From: an uncultured Bacteroidales bacterium
GTDB lineage: Bacteria; Bacteroidota; Bacteroidia; Bacteroidales; Bacteroidaceae
Reading direction: 5' to 3'
DNA: 64,000 bases
Assembly: GCA_902788315.1 (NCBI GenBank)
Contig: CADAJS010000023.1
Span: forward strand, 1-64,000
In this document: positions 53,664 through 61,740 of the stretch, in pieces
How positions within the stretch are numbered: the first letter of the stretch is position 1
How the letters are laid out: the number at the start of each line of letters is the position of its first letter
Notes under the pieces: generated by a model
Database searches by the model: none
Seen by the model: only the letters and a program-made list of their open reading frames with translations
What the model was told of the DNA's origin: nothing
Translations under genes and position numbers: made by a program

Positions 53664-55838
53664 ATGAGAAGAACACTCCTGGCCGCCGTGCTGCTCATTG
53701 CGGCATGCGCCTATGGCAAGAACGAGATTTCCATTGAGACCAGCCACATACAGCTGGTGCTGCAAGTGAAGGATGACGGACGTCTCTACCAGACCTATCT
53801 GGGCGAGCGTATCGAAGGTATCGATGACCTCTCCGTCTTCAATATGCCCCGCCTGCGCCGCTCCCACACGCTGACGCGAGGCTTCGAGGCATACCCCGTG
53901 GTGGGCACGGAGGACTTCTTCGAACAGGCACTCGAGATTACCCACGCCGACGGCAACCCTACCTCGGTACTCAAGTATGTCAGCCATGAGCAGAAGCCTG
54001 GTGAGGGCTTCACCGAGACCATCATCCAGCTGCGCGACGACGTATATCCCCTCAGCGTCACCCTCCACTATGCGGCATACGCCAACGAGGACATCATACG
54101 TCAGTGGAGCGAAATCAAGCACGACGAGAAAGGGAAGGTTTACCTGGGCCGCTACTATTCGTCGATGCTCTACCTTGAGGAACGAGCCTATTACCTCACC
54201 GAGTTTGCCAGCGACTGGGCACGCGAGATGCAGATGAGCAGCCAGCAGCTCCAGTATGGCAAGAAGATCATCGACTCCCGCCTCGGCGCCCGTGCCACGA
54301 TGTTTGCACAGCCCTTCTTCGAAGTCGGACTGGACAGCCCCGCCAGCGAGGAGGAGGGACGCGTGCTCATGGGAACACTGGGATGGACGGGCAACTTCCG
54401 CTTCACCTTCGAGGTGGACAACAACGGTGCACTGCGCATCGTCTCGGGCATAAACCCCGACGCCTCGCGCTATCTCCTGCCGCGTGGCCAGGTGTTCCGC
54501 ACGCCCGACTTCTATTTCACCCTCTCCTCCCAGGGCGTAGGCGAGGGAAGCCGACGTTTCCAGCGCTGGGCCCTGCGCCACCAGCTCCACATGGGCGCCG
54601 AGGACCGCATGACGTTGCTCAACAACTGGGAGAACACATATTTCGACTTCAACGAGGAGAAGCTTACCAACCTCTTCGGCGAAGCCAAGTCGCTGGGTGT
54701 CGATCTGTTCCTGCTCGACGACGGATGGTTCGGCAACAAGTATCCCCGCAGCAACGACAAGGCAGGCCTGGGCGACTGGGAGGCCACACGTGAGAAACTG
54801 CCCAACGGCGTGCCGGCACTGGTGAAGGCCGCCAACGAACGAGGCGTGGAGTTCGGCATCTGGATAGAGCCCGAGATGGTGAACCCCAAGAGTGAGCTGG
54901 CCGAACAACACCCCGACTGGATCATCCGCCTGCCCGAACGCGATACCTACTACCAGCGCAACCAGCTCGTACTCGACCTCACGAACCCCAAGGTCCAGGA
55001 CTATGTCTTCTCCATCGTGGACCGTCTGATGCAGGAGAACCCGCGGCTGAAGTTCTTCAAGTGGGACTGCAACTCGCCTATCACCAATATCTATTCGGCT
55101 TACGAGAAAGAACAGCAGGGCAACCTCTACGTGGACTTCGTGCGCGGACTGTACAATGTCCTGCAGCGCATCCAGGCAAAGTATCCCCAGCTCTATATGA
55201 TGATGTGCTCGGGCGGAGGCGGTCGCTCTGACTTCGAGGGCCTGCGCTACTTCAGCGAGTTCTGGCTCTCAGACAACACAGACCCCGTGGAGCGCCTCTT
55301 CATCCAATGGGGCTACTCGCAGTTCATGCCCTCGAAGGCCATGTGTGCCCATGTGACCAACTGGAACTCGCGAGCTTCCGTCAAGTTCCGCGTCGATGTG
55401 GCCTTCTCCTGTAAGCTGGGCTTTGACATCGGCCTGAAGGGTCTCTCGGAGCAGGAGTTGCACTACTGTCAGCATGCCATCGCCGAGTACAACCGCCTCA
55501 AGCCGCTCATCTTCAGCCCCAACCTCTATCGTCTCTATTCGCCTTACGAGGGACCCCATTGCGTGATGCAGCGCGTCAGCGACGACCAGGCCCATGCCCT
55601 CCTGATGGCCTATGACATCCATCCGCGCTATGGCGAGCGCGTGGTGCCAGTGCGTCTGCGAGGCCTCAATGCCCAGATGCGCTACCGCGTGCGCGAGATA
55701 TGTCTCATGGAGGGACAGAAGAGCCGACTCGCCTGTAACGACAAGGTATATTCGGGCGACTATCTGATGAAAGCCGGCCTCGCCATCCTCAGCGCCAGCG
55801 ACATGACGAGCCACATCATCGAGCTCACGCGCGAATAG
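53664..55838 (+). CDS. Alpha-galactosidase, GH36 family
   Basis: A 724-aa exported alpha-galactosidase removing terminal alpha-galactosyl residues from raffinose-type oligosaccharides, galactomannans or glycolipids. The signal peptide is MRRTLLAAVLLIAACAYG (it ends in a Cys-containing run, so a lipoprotein is possible). Then come an N-terminal beta-supersandwich, a TIM barrel with LLDDGWFGNKYPRSNDK, the nucleophile in FFKWDCNSP (Asp near 455) and acid/base region SDNTDPVERLFIQWG (near 535). The ATG at 53664 is chosen over 53592, since the upstream 24 codons fall in the inverted-repeat region. It is monocistronic. Confidence 0.93.
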   Translation: MRRTLLAAVLLIAACAYGKNEISIETSHIQLVLQVKDDGRLYQTYLGERIEGIDDLSVFNMPRLRRSHTLTRGFEAYPVVGTEDFFEQALEITHADGNPTSVLKYVSHEQKPGEGFTETIIQLRDDVYPLSVTLHYAAYANEDIIRQWSEIKHDEKGKVYLGRYYSSMLYLEERAYYLTEFASDWAREMQMSSQQLQYGKKIIDSRLGARATMFAQPFFEVGLDSPASEEEGRVLMGTLGWTGNFRFTFEVDNNGALRIVSGINPDASRYLLPRGQVFRTPDFYFTLSSQGVGEGSRRFQRWALRHQLHMGAEDRMTLLNNWENTYFDFNEEKLTNLFGEAKSLGVDLFLLDDGWFGNKYPRSNDKAGLGDWEATREKLPNGVPALVKAANERGVEFGIWIEPEMVNPKSELAEQHPDWIIRLPERDTYYQRNQLVLDLTNPKVQDYVFSIVDRLMQENPRLKFFKWDCNSPITNIYSAYEKEQQGNLYVDFVRGLYNVLQRIQAKYPQLYMMMCSGGGGRSDFEGLRYFSEFWLSDNTDPVERLFIQWGYSQFMPSKAMCAHVTNWNSRASVKFRVDVAFSCKLGFDIGLKGLSEQELHYCQHAIAEYNRLKPLIFSPNLYRLYSPYEGPHCVMQRVSDDQAHALLMAYDIHPRYGERVVPVRLRGLNAQMRYRVREICLMEGQKSRLACNDKVYSGDYLMKAGLAILSASDMTSHIIELTRE

Positions 55839-55880
55839 CCCTTCCCCCGCCACTGTCGGCGCATTCCTCCCCACCACACA

Positions 55881-55919
55881 GCCGCCGCCCATGCCACTAA
55901 TCTGGCACAGGGCGGCGGC
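55881..55919 (+). terminator. Terminator of the alpha-galactosidase gene
   Basis: GCCGCCGCCC (55881-55890) and GGGCGGCGGC (55910-55919) form a strong GC stem; TGCCA/TGGCA extends it. CCTGCGTTTT follows. Confidence 0.8.
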
Positions 55920-55942
55920 CTGCGTTTTCCTCCCGTGAGAAT

Positions 55943-56030
55943 GTGGCACGCCGCACCTCGAAACGCGGCACGCCACACAAGCCGACGCGGCACGCCGCAC
56001 CGACGGATGAGGCACGCCTCTCTGAGCGAC
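55943..56030. repeat. 22-bp-phased repeat array C (4 units)
   Basis: GGCACGCC recurs at 55945, 55967, 55989 and 56011, exactly 22 bp apart; units start at 55943, 55965, 55987 and 56009. A weaker CACG continues one step further (56035-56038). Between cores the sequence varies. It lies in the spacer between the convergent alpha-galactosidase and blaR1-like genes. Confidence 0.85.
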
Positions 56031-56068
56031 GCCACACGAAAGCCCCCTCGAGCCACTCTCAGAAAAAC

Positions 56069-56099
56069 CGTAGGCCCGCCCTTCCCAGGCAGGCCTACG
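56069..56099 (-). terminator. Intrinsic terminator of the BlaI-BlaR1 transcript
   Basis: Stem CGTAGGCC (56069-56076) with GGCCTACG (56092-56099), further paired by GCC/GGC. On the minus strand it is followed by GGTTTTTCT, the classic T-tract. On the plus strand CTGCATTTT follows, so it may act both ways. Confidence 0.75.
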
Positions 56100-56108
56100 C
56101 TGCATTTT

Positions 56109-56190
56109 AACCCTAATCGGTCAATAGACTGTTATGCGCTACACGAGATTTCTTTTTGTCTCATCATAACGCTATTGACCGATTAGGGTT
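56109..56190. repeat. 82-bp imperfect palindrome with 19-bp perfect arms
   Basis: AACCCTAATCGGTCAATAG (56109-56127) is an exact inverted copy of 56172-56190. The 44-nt centre pairs further as GTTATG/CATAAC (56131-56136 with 56165-56170) and GAGA/TCTC. The whole can fold into a long hairpin. It may be a transcription terminator, but the perfect 19-bp ends also suit a small transposon-like (MITE) element. Confidence 0.7.
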
Positions 56191-56234
56191 TAACGGATAA
56201 AACTTCTAATTTTTTTGGCGCTGACAGAACATGC

Positions 56235-57740
56235 TCACTGCAGGCGGAACATCATGGGCATATTGAAATGACTGCGCACGGGCTCGCCTTTCTCGTTCTG
56301 TGCGGGTGTCCATCGGGGCATCATTTTCAGCACACGGATGGCCTCAGCCTCCAGCATGTCGCCCAGGTCGTCGCCTGCCTTGGGAACATCCGTGGCCTCT
56401 GGATTGTCCTTCTTAAAGGCAACCACGTTAATCTCTGACAACGTTTTCCCGGGGCCACGCACCTTGTGTATGTCCGAGATGCTGCCATCCTTCTCCACCA
56501 CGAACCCCATAACCACGCGCCCCTGGAATCCCATGTACTGGCACACCTTGGGGTACTTGATGTTCTGAGCCATAAACTTGTAACATTCCGCAAACCCACC
56601 GGGGTACTCGGCATTCTTGGCCGGCGTGTTATAGACGGAATCATTGGCAGGAGCAAATGAATTATTTGCCTCCATCGCTTGCCGGTTCAGAGAATTCTCC
56701 GTACCTTTGACCGACATTAAATCAGTCGGCCGAACGTACTCTTGCTCGGAAAAATCCAAATTTATTTGGTTTTTCGCTCGCTTCTCCGTACCTTTGCCGG
56801 CGAGATTGTTCACTGCGCCCTCCACGGGGCTGACGATTTTCGGCGTGGCGAAGACACTGAGGGCCAACGCCGCCGCGGGGATGACATAGAGCGCTCGGGC
56901 TCGCATCCACGCACTTGACTTGCTTTTCTTGCACATCATAGTGATACGTTTTAAAGTTAAACTGTGATTGAAGTTGTTGGCGAAAGCGTAGGAACCGGAG
57001 CCAACAGCTTTTTTTATAACCAGCATCTGATATCCACGTGCCGAGATGCCCTGACGGAGGACATAGTCGTCGGCCTCGTATTCATGTACGTCGCGCAGGC
57101 TGATAGCCAGCATATAGACGAGCGGATTCCACCATTGCAGCATCTCTACCAGCGTGAGCAGCAGCACGTCCCACGAGTGGCGAGCACGGATGTGACCGGT
57201 CTCGTGGAGCAGAATCTCGCGTCCGTTCTCCTCATAGTCCTGCCTGCTGATAACCACGTGGTTCATCCAGCTGAAGGGCGACACGTCGCGCGCCTGGCAA
57301 TGAACCGTCATGCCGTCGCGCCGCTCCACCCACAGGCTACCGCGCCCGACGCCCCGCACCAGCCGCCCCATCTGCCACATGCGGGCCAGCAGCACGCCGC
57401 ACATACCTATAATATATATAGCAGAGAGCACGGCAAAGAGTGTCAAGCCACCCGCCGCTGCGCCACTTCCACCCATGATCTCCACCTCGTCCAGCATCGT
57501 CACAGGCACGCCCAGCTCCAGCAGCTGCATCTGCGCCGCGTGGACCACGGGCTGGCGATCCAGCGACAGCCACGAGACGTTGCACAAGGGGAGAACCAGC
57601 GACAGCACCAGGACAGCGAGCAACATCGCACGGTTGAAGCGGAAAAAACTCTCGCGGCGTAGCATCAGCACATACGGCACGTAGAGCAGCGCCAGCACGA
57701 AAGCCGACTTCAGCGAATACAGCAGCAGGGCAGCCATCAC
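56235..57740 (-). CDS. BlaR1-type M56 peptidase with C-terminal TonB domain
   Basis: A 501-aa membrane sensor-protease. Membrane helices lie at about 5-22, 37-57, 97-120 and 288-305; the M56 zinc site HETGH (about 180-184) is between them, near HEYEADDYVLR. The periplasmic C-terminal part (about 375-501) is a TonB_C domain, from YPGGFAECYKFMAQNIKYP to MPMMFRLQ. In such pairs the protease inactivates the BlaI repressor after a cell-wall signal. Here the penicillin-binding sensor is replaced by TonB_C, a Bacteroidetes pattern with an unknown signal. Overlaps the BlaI gene by 4 bp. Confidence 0.9.
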   Translation of the reverse strand: MMAALLLYSLKSAFVLALLYVPYVLMLRRESFFRFNRAMLLAVLVLSLVLPLCNVSWLSLDRQPVVHAAQMQLLELGVPVTMLDEVEIMGGSGAAAGGLTLFAVLSAIYIIGMCGVLLARMWQMGRLVRGVGRGSLWVERRDGMTVHCQARDVSPFSWMNHVVISRQDYEENGREILLHETGHIRARHSWDVLLLTLVEMLQWWNPLVYMLAISLRDVHEYEADDYVLRQGISARGYQMLVIKKAVGSGSYAFANNFNHSLTLKRITMMCKKSKSSAWMRARALYVIPAAALALSVFATPKIVSPVEGAVNNLAGKGTEKRAKNQINLDFSEQEYVRPTDLMSVKGTENSLNRQAMEANNSFAPANDSVYNTPAKNAEYPGGFAECYKFMAQNIKYPKVCQYMGFQGRVVMGFVVEKDGSISDIHKVRGPGKTLSEINVVAFKKDNPEATDVPKAGDDLGDMLEAEAIRVLKMMPRWTPAQNEKGEPVRSHFNMPMMFRLQ

Positions 57741-58126
57741 ACCTCACCTCCCTCCTCTACCATCGAGAGCATTGCCTGCACCTCCTGGGCCGTCAGCTTC
57801 TCCTCCCGCACAAAATAATTGAGCATCGAGCGCACGCTGCCCCCGAAGAAGCGGTGCTTCACGGCCTGCATCGTACGCCGTGTGTATTCGTCCTTCGAGA
57901 TGAGGGGCACGTAGCGATGGGTCTTCCCCTGCCCCTTTGTCTTGTGGAAGTCCAGGTAGCCCTTCTCGTAGAGCACCTTCAAATAGGTGGCCACGGTCGT
58001 ATATGCCGGTTTCGGCTCGTCCATCCGTTCCAGGATGTCCCATGCACAGACATCGCCACCCAGCTGCCAGATGATGTCCATCACCTGAAACTCCACGCGT
58101 GTCAATGTATCTTCACTTCGTTTCAT
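57737..58126 (-). CDS. BlaI/MecI/CopY family repressor
   Basis: A 129-aa repressor. The winged helix spans about 5-75 (VEFQVMDIIWQLG, YTTVATYLKVLYEKGYLDFHK, the recognition helix being TTVATYLKVL). A C-terminal dimerisation helix follows (about 85-125). It is expected to bind palindromic sites in its own promoter and be cleaved via the partner protease. It overlaps blaR1-like by 4 bp; the pair is one transcript. No beta-lactamase gene is adjacent. Confidence 0.92.
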   Translation of the reverse strand: MKRSEDTLTRVEFQVMDIIWQLGGDVCAWDILERMDEPKPAYTTVATYLKVLYEKGYLDFHKTKGQGKTHRYVPLISKDEYTRRTMQAVKHRFFGGSVRSMLNYFVREEKLTAQEVQAMLSMVEEGGEV

Positions 58127-58153
58127 AATCCGTTTCCTTTAGCGTTACACCGG

Positions 58154-58211
58154 CAAAGGTAAGACGAAACATCGAATATCGCAATGTTTCGATATTGAAA
58201 ACTTTCAATAT
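58154..58211 (-). promoter_or_regulatory. blaI promoter and palindromic operators
   Basis: Minus-strand promoter: TTG at 58184-58182, 20-bp gap, TACCTTTG at 58161-58154. Two inverted repeats overlap or flank it: CGAAACAT/ATGTTTCG (58165-58172 with 58184-58191, 11-bp spacer) and ATATTGAAA-AC-TTTCAATAT (58192-58211). The first covers the -33 box and spacer. Both are likely BlaI operator sites, giving autoregulation. Confidence 0.75.
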
Positions 58212-58343
58212 TGCATCACTTTTAACGTTTATTCGTAGTAATAGGAGGAAAAGGCATGCATATTCGACATGAAATGGAATCTTTGACCAGCGTCGAAGGT
58301 ACTTTCGCTCGACAGTGCAAAATGAAAAACATCCGTTTTCCCT

Positions 58344-58373
58344 TTGCACTATGCTCGCTTATTCGTACCTTTG
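58344..58373 (+). promoter_or_regulatory. Promoter of the GH16 gene
   Basis: TTG at 58344-58346, 19-bp gap, TACCTTTG at 58366-58373. The gap ends GCTTATTCG, matching the ribE and 27655 promoters almost base for base. Expected start near 58380. Confidence 0.85.
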
Positions 58374-58403
58374 TAACGCAAAAACCATATAATACACGAG
58401 AAT

Positions 58404-59213
58404 ATGAAGAGAATGCTCCTCGCATGCTGCGCCGCCGTAATCGGGCTCGGCGCCTGCACAAGTCCGAAGATTGACAGTTGTCCGCTCGAAGGCTACACGC
58501 TGGTCTGGAACGACGAGTTCAAGGGAAACAAACTTGACACCGCAAAGTGGACGTATCAGGAGTCACCTGCCGGATGGGTGAACAACGAGCTGCAGACCTA
58601 CGTCAAGGGCCTGACGCCCGAGGGAGCATCCACCGTCGAAGTGGGTGACGGGACGCTGAAGATCCACGCCCTGAAGGAGGGCGACAAGGTGTACTCCGGC
58701 CGTATCTATGGCCACCGCCAGACGGGGTTCCAGTACGGCTACGTCGAGGCACGCATCAAGCTGCCCGTGGGTCGCGGCACATGGCCGGCCTTCTGGATGA
58801 TGCCCGTCAAGCACGTCAAGGGATGGCCTGCCGACGGCGAGATAGACATCATGGAGGAGGTGGGAGCCAACCCGAACTACGTGTCCTCCTCCATCCACTG
58901 CAAGGCATACAACCACCCGATGAAGACGCAGAAGACGCACGAGATGCTCTGCCCCACGGCTGAGACTGACTTCCACGTCTATGCCATGGAGTGGACCCCC
59001 GACTATATCCGCACCTATGTGGACGGAGAGGAGCAGTTCTATTTCGAGAACGACCAGGCTGGCAACGACGACACCTGGCCCTATAAGACAGCCTTCTACC
59101 CCATCCTCAACGTGGCATGGGGCGGTGACTGGGGTGGCTATAAGGGCATCGACTGGGAGGCCCTGCCCGTGACAATGGAGGTGGACTACGTGCGCGTCTG
59201 GCAGAAGAGATGA
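58404..59213 (+). CDS. GH16 family lipoprotein, laminarinase-like (endo-beta-1,3-glucanase)
   Basis: A 269-aa cell-envelope lipoprotein (lipobox LGAC, Cys18). The GH16 fold starts YTLVWNDEFKGNKLDTAKW and contains ELQTYVKG and the catalytic motif EIDIMEEVG (about 145-153, both catalytic Glu present). This EIDxxE form is the laminarinase/lichenase type, so beta-1,3- or mixed-linkage glucan is likely. Gene order and a strong promoter suggest it is the first gene, with queH 4 bp overlapping. Confidence 0.93.
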   Translation: MKRMLLACCAAVIGLGACTSPKIDSCPLEGYTLVWNDEFKGNKLDTAKWTYQESPAGWVNNELQTYVKGLTPEGASTVEVGDGTLKIHALKEGDKVYSGRIYGHRQTGFQYGYVEARIKLPVGRGTWPAFWMMPVKHVKGWPADGEIDIMEEVGANPNYVSSSIHCKAYNHPMKTQKTHEMLCPTAETDFHVYAMEWTPDYIRTYVDGEEQFYFENDQAGNDDTWPYKTAFYPILNVAWGGDWGGYKGIDWEALPVTMEVDYVRVWQKR

Positions 59214-59785
59214 CCACCTTCACTGACGACCAGCTCCCCGGGAGCGTACTGCTTCATGCCTGCTGTGCGCCGTGTTCCAGCGCCATCGTGGAATGGATGT
59301 TGGCCCACGGCGTACAGCCCACCATCTACTACTACAACCCGAACATCTGGCCACGCGAGGAGTACGAGATACGCAAGGAGGAGAGCAAGCGGCACGCCAC
59401 AAGCCTAGGCATTCAGTGGGTGGACGGCGATTATAACCACACGACGTGGCTCCAGTGTGTGCAAGGCTTGGAGACGGAGCCCGAGCGCGGACGCCGCTGC
59501 CAGCAATGCTTCACGCTGCGTCTGACTGCCGCTGCCCGCGAAGCCCGGCGACAGGGCATCGAGGTGTTTGCCACCACCCTGACCTCCTCACGCTGGAAGA
59601 GCCTCGACCAGATAAATCAGGCTGGCCTCGCGGCCGAGCAGACGGTGCCGGGCACGACGTTCTGGGCACAGAACTGGCGCAAGGGAGGCCTGCAGGAGCG
59701 CCGCAACCAGCTGCTCCACGAGTATGCCTTCTACAACCAGCAGTACTGCGGATGCGAGTTCAGTGTGAGGGGAAGTAAAGAGTAG
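59210..59785 (+). CDS. queH: Epoxyqueuosine reductase QueH
   Basis: A 191-aa QueH enzyme making the last reduction to queuosine in tRNA, an alternative to QueG. The cysteines are in ACCAPCSS (about 18-25), RCQQCF (about 98-103) and the late QYCGC, and the segment TTLTSSRWKSLDQINQAG is a hallmark. It overlaps the GH16 gene by 4 bp (ATGA), so it is translated from the same transcript, although the functions look unrelated. Confidence 0.92.
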   Translation: MTTFTDDQLPGSVLLHACCAPCSSAIVEWMLAHGVQPTIYYYNPNIWPREEYEIRKEESKRHATSLGIQWVDGDYNHTTWLQCVQGLETEPERGRRCQQCFTLRLTAAAREARRQGIEVFATTLTSSRWKSLDQINQAGLAAEQTVPGTTFWAQNWRKGGLQERRNQLLHEYAFYNQQYCGCEFSVRGSKE

Positions 59786-59788
59786 AGA

Positions 59789-60583
59789 TTACCGCACGGT
59801 AATATGGAAGCAGCCCTGCTTGATTTCGTGCTTGATATAGCAGCGGCCTTCCTGGCGCAGGTCGCGTAACACTTCGCTCAACACCCACTTCAGCGTATCA
59901 TTCTGAACCTTCCGACGCTCCGGACCATCGGGCGGCGAGACGGTGGTGTAGCGATTATAACAGATGTCAAACGTGGTGGCGAAGCGATGGCAGCTCTGCT
60001 CGCTGGCGTTGCCATTATGCTGCATGAGGCGAGCCACATCCTCCTCCGTGCGTAATACGCTGGTCACGATAATCTTGTGCAAGGGCACACCCTTCACGTA
60101 GAGGCTGTCGAGGAAATTCTCTCCGATGGTCTGCAGGAGTGTGCTTGCCCGAGGCACCAGATAGGGAATGCTGCTGCGCATGGCAGGGTCTATATCAAAG
60201 AAAGGATTACATCCCACATAGACCAGTTCGCTCTTGCGCTCCTCCGCCTGGCGGCGATTCTTCACCGGTCTCACGCCCCATCGACGGGCAGCCTGTATCT
60301 GCACGTCCTGCACGTCGGGGAAGGCCACATTATAGGAGGGCACACTGCGAATGGGATGAGGTTTGAAAGCAGGTCCAGCCTCACCCCCGGCAGCCTCACC
60401 CCCGGCCCCTCTCCAAGGAGAGGGGGGAGGATACCCTTGCCTCCCCTGAGCGGAGTCTCCCCTCTCCACGGAGAGGGGCCGGGGGTGAGGCTGTTGGGGC
60501 TGCATCGTGTAACGCACCACAGCCAGCACGCCAAGCGTGGCAGCACAGAGCCCCAAATAGAGTTTTTTCTTTAGTCTTCTCAT
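59789..60583 (-). CDS. DUF5715 family protein carrying an in-frame REP-like insertion
   Basis: A 264-aa protein with an N-terminal membrane/signal helix (about 6-24, YLGLCAATLGVLAVVR). The C-terminal part (about 90-264) matches DUF5715: SELVYVGCNPFFDID, RASTLLQTIGENFLDSL and SVLRTEEDVARLMQHNGNAS (peptidase-like, VanY/D-Ala-D-Ala-peptidase-related in appearance). Residues about 32-69 are translated from a GC-rich inverted repeat element (60379-60489), with PRPLSVERGDSAQ and PPPSPWRGAGGE, foreign to the family. The frame is kept, so the linker is probably tolerated. Confidence 0.85.
   Translation of the reverse strand: MRRLKKKLYLGLCAATLGVLAVVRYTMQPQQPHPRPLSVERGDSAQGRQGYPPPSPWRGAGGEAAGGEAGPAFKPHPIRSVPSYNVAFPDVQDVQIQAARRWGVRPVKNRRQAEERKSELVYVGCNPFFDIDPAMRSSIPYLVPRASTLLQTIGENFLDSLYVKGVPLHKIIVTSVLRTEEDVARLMQHNGNASEQSCHRFATTFDICYNRYTTVSPPDGPERRKVQNDTLKWVLSEVLRDLRQEGRCYIKHEIKQGCFHITVR
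60379..60489. repeat. REP-like GC-rich inverted repeat element inside a coding region
   Basis: CCTCACCCCCGG occurs at 60379-60390 and again at 60394-60405, the latter followed by CCCCTCTCC. An inverted copy CTCTCCACGGAGAGGGG with CCGGGGGTGAGG lies at 60463-60489. The same consensus appears at 32278-32311 and 61605-61637, so this is a dispersed element family. Confidence 0.8.
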
Positions 60584-60593
60584 AAATCGCGAA

Positions 60594-60642
60594 CAAAGTT
60601 AAGGAAAAAAGTGGCATAATCAAAATAGAATGCGTAATTTTG
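60594..60642. promoter_or_regulatory. Divergent promoters for DUF5715 and phoH
   Basis: Minus strand: TTG at 60623-60621, 19-bp gap, TAACTTTG at 60601-60594. Plus strand: TAATTTTG at 60635-60642, which excludes the ATG at 60640 as phoH start. The two promoters nearly overlap, so they may be mutually exclusive. Confidence 0.75.
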
Positions 60643-60678
60643 TACCAGAAAAGGCAAAAGTACACGCAAGAACTGCTC

Positions 60679-61668
60679 ATGATAGAAAAACATATCGTCA
60701 TCGAGGACATCGATCCCGTAGTACTCTACGGGGTGAACAACTGCAATCTGCAACTGGTCAAGGCACTCTATCCCAAGCTGCGCATCGCAGCACGCGGAAA
60801 CGTCATCCATGTCATGGGCGACGAACTGCAGATGAGTGCCTTCGAGGAGAATATCGAGAAGTTGCAGAAACACTGCCTCACCTACAACAGCCTGAGCGAG
60901 GAGGATGTCATCCAGATTACCAAAGGCGAGAAGACAGGGCGCGAGGGCGTGGAGGGTGTCATCGTGTACAGCGTGACGGGAAAACCCATCACGGCACGCA
61001 GCGAGAACCAGCAACGGCTGGTCGAAGCCTATGGGCAGAGCGACCTCATCTTTGCCGTAGGGCCGGCCGGTTCGGGAAAGACATACACGAGCATCGCGCT
61101 GGCCGTGCGTGCGCTCAAGAACAAGGAGATACGCAAGATTATCCTCTCGCGCCCCGCTGTGGAGGCCGGTGAGAAACTGGGCTTCCTTCCGGGCGACATG
61201 AAGGAGAAAATCGACCCCTACCTGCAACCGCTCTACGACGCACTCGAGGACATGATTCCCGCACAGAAGCTGCGCGAGATGATGGAGCAGGACATCATCC
61301 AGATAGCCCCGCTGGCCTTCATGCGAGGCCGCACGCTGAACGATGCAGTGGTCATCCTGGACGAGGCACAGAACACCACCAGTGCACAGATCAAGATGTT
61401 CCTCACTCGCATGGGCATGAACTCCAAGATGATCGTGACGGGCGACATGACACAGATCGACCTGCCGCACAACGTGCGCTCGGGACTGACAGAGGCGCTG
61501 GAAATCCTGCACGACATTCCCGGCATAGCCATCATACACCTGAACAAGAAGGACATCGTACGCCACCGCCTGGTGACCCGCATCGTGGAGGCCTACGAGA
61601 AAAGCCTCACCCCCAGCCCCTCCCCGAGGAGAGAGGGAGGAGAACAGTCCAAAGGAGAATTAAAGTAA
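60679..61668 (+). CDS. PhoH family ATPase
   Basis: A 329-aa PhoH-like P-loop protein (Walker A GPAGSGKTYTS near 125, Walker B-like VVILDEAQNTT near 223). PhoH proteins are cytoplasmic ATPases with RNA-linked roles. The start is the Met at 60679 (MIEKHIVIEDID), since the earlier ATG at 60640 lies in the promoter. The last residues (SLTPSPSPRREGGEQSKGEL) are translated from a dispersed GC-rich element at 61605-61637, an extension not expected for the family. Confidence 0.92.
   Translation: MIEKHIVIEDIDPVVLYGVNNCNLQLVKALYPKLRIAARGNVIHVMGDELQMSAFEENIEKLQKHCLTYNSLSEEDVIQITKGEKTGREGVEGVIVYSVTGKPITARSENQQRLVEAYGQSDLIFAVGPAGSGKTYTSIALAVRALKNKEIRKIILSRPAVEAGEKLGFLPGDMKEKIDPYLQPLYDALEDMIPAQKLREMMEQDIIQIAPLAFMRGRTLNDAVVILDEAQNTTSAQIKMFLTRMGMNSKMIVTGDMTQIDLPHNVRSGLTEALEILHDIPGIAIIHLNKKDIVRHRLVTRIVEAYEKSLTPSPSPRREGGEQSKGELK
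61605..61637. repeat. REP-like element at the phoH 3' end
   Basis: CCTCACCCCCAGCCCCTCC followed by CCGAGGAGAGAGGG. A related but inverted run (CCTCCCCCTCGGGGGATTAG then GGGGGG) lies at about 61701-61731, before purC. Reads as SLTPSPSPRREGG in phoH. Confidence 0.75.
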
Positions 61669-61740
61669 AGTAAAGAAACATAGGACCCATGCCCCCAAAG
61701 AAGGTCCTCCCCCTCGGGGGATTAGAGGGGGGGCCATATT

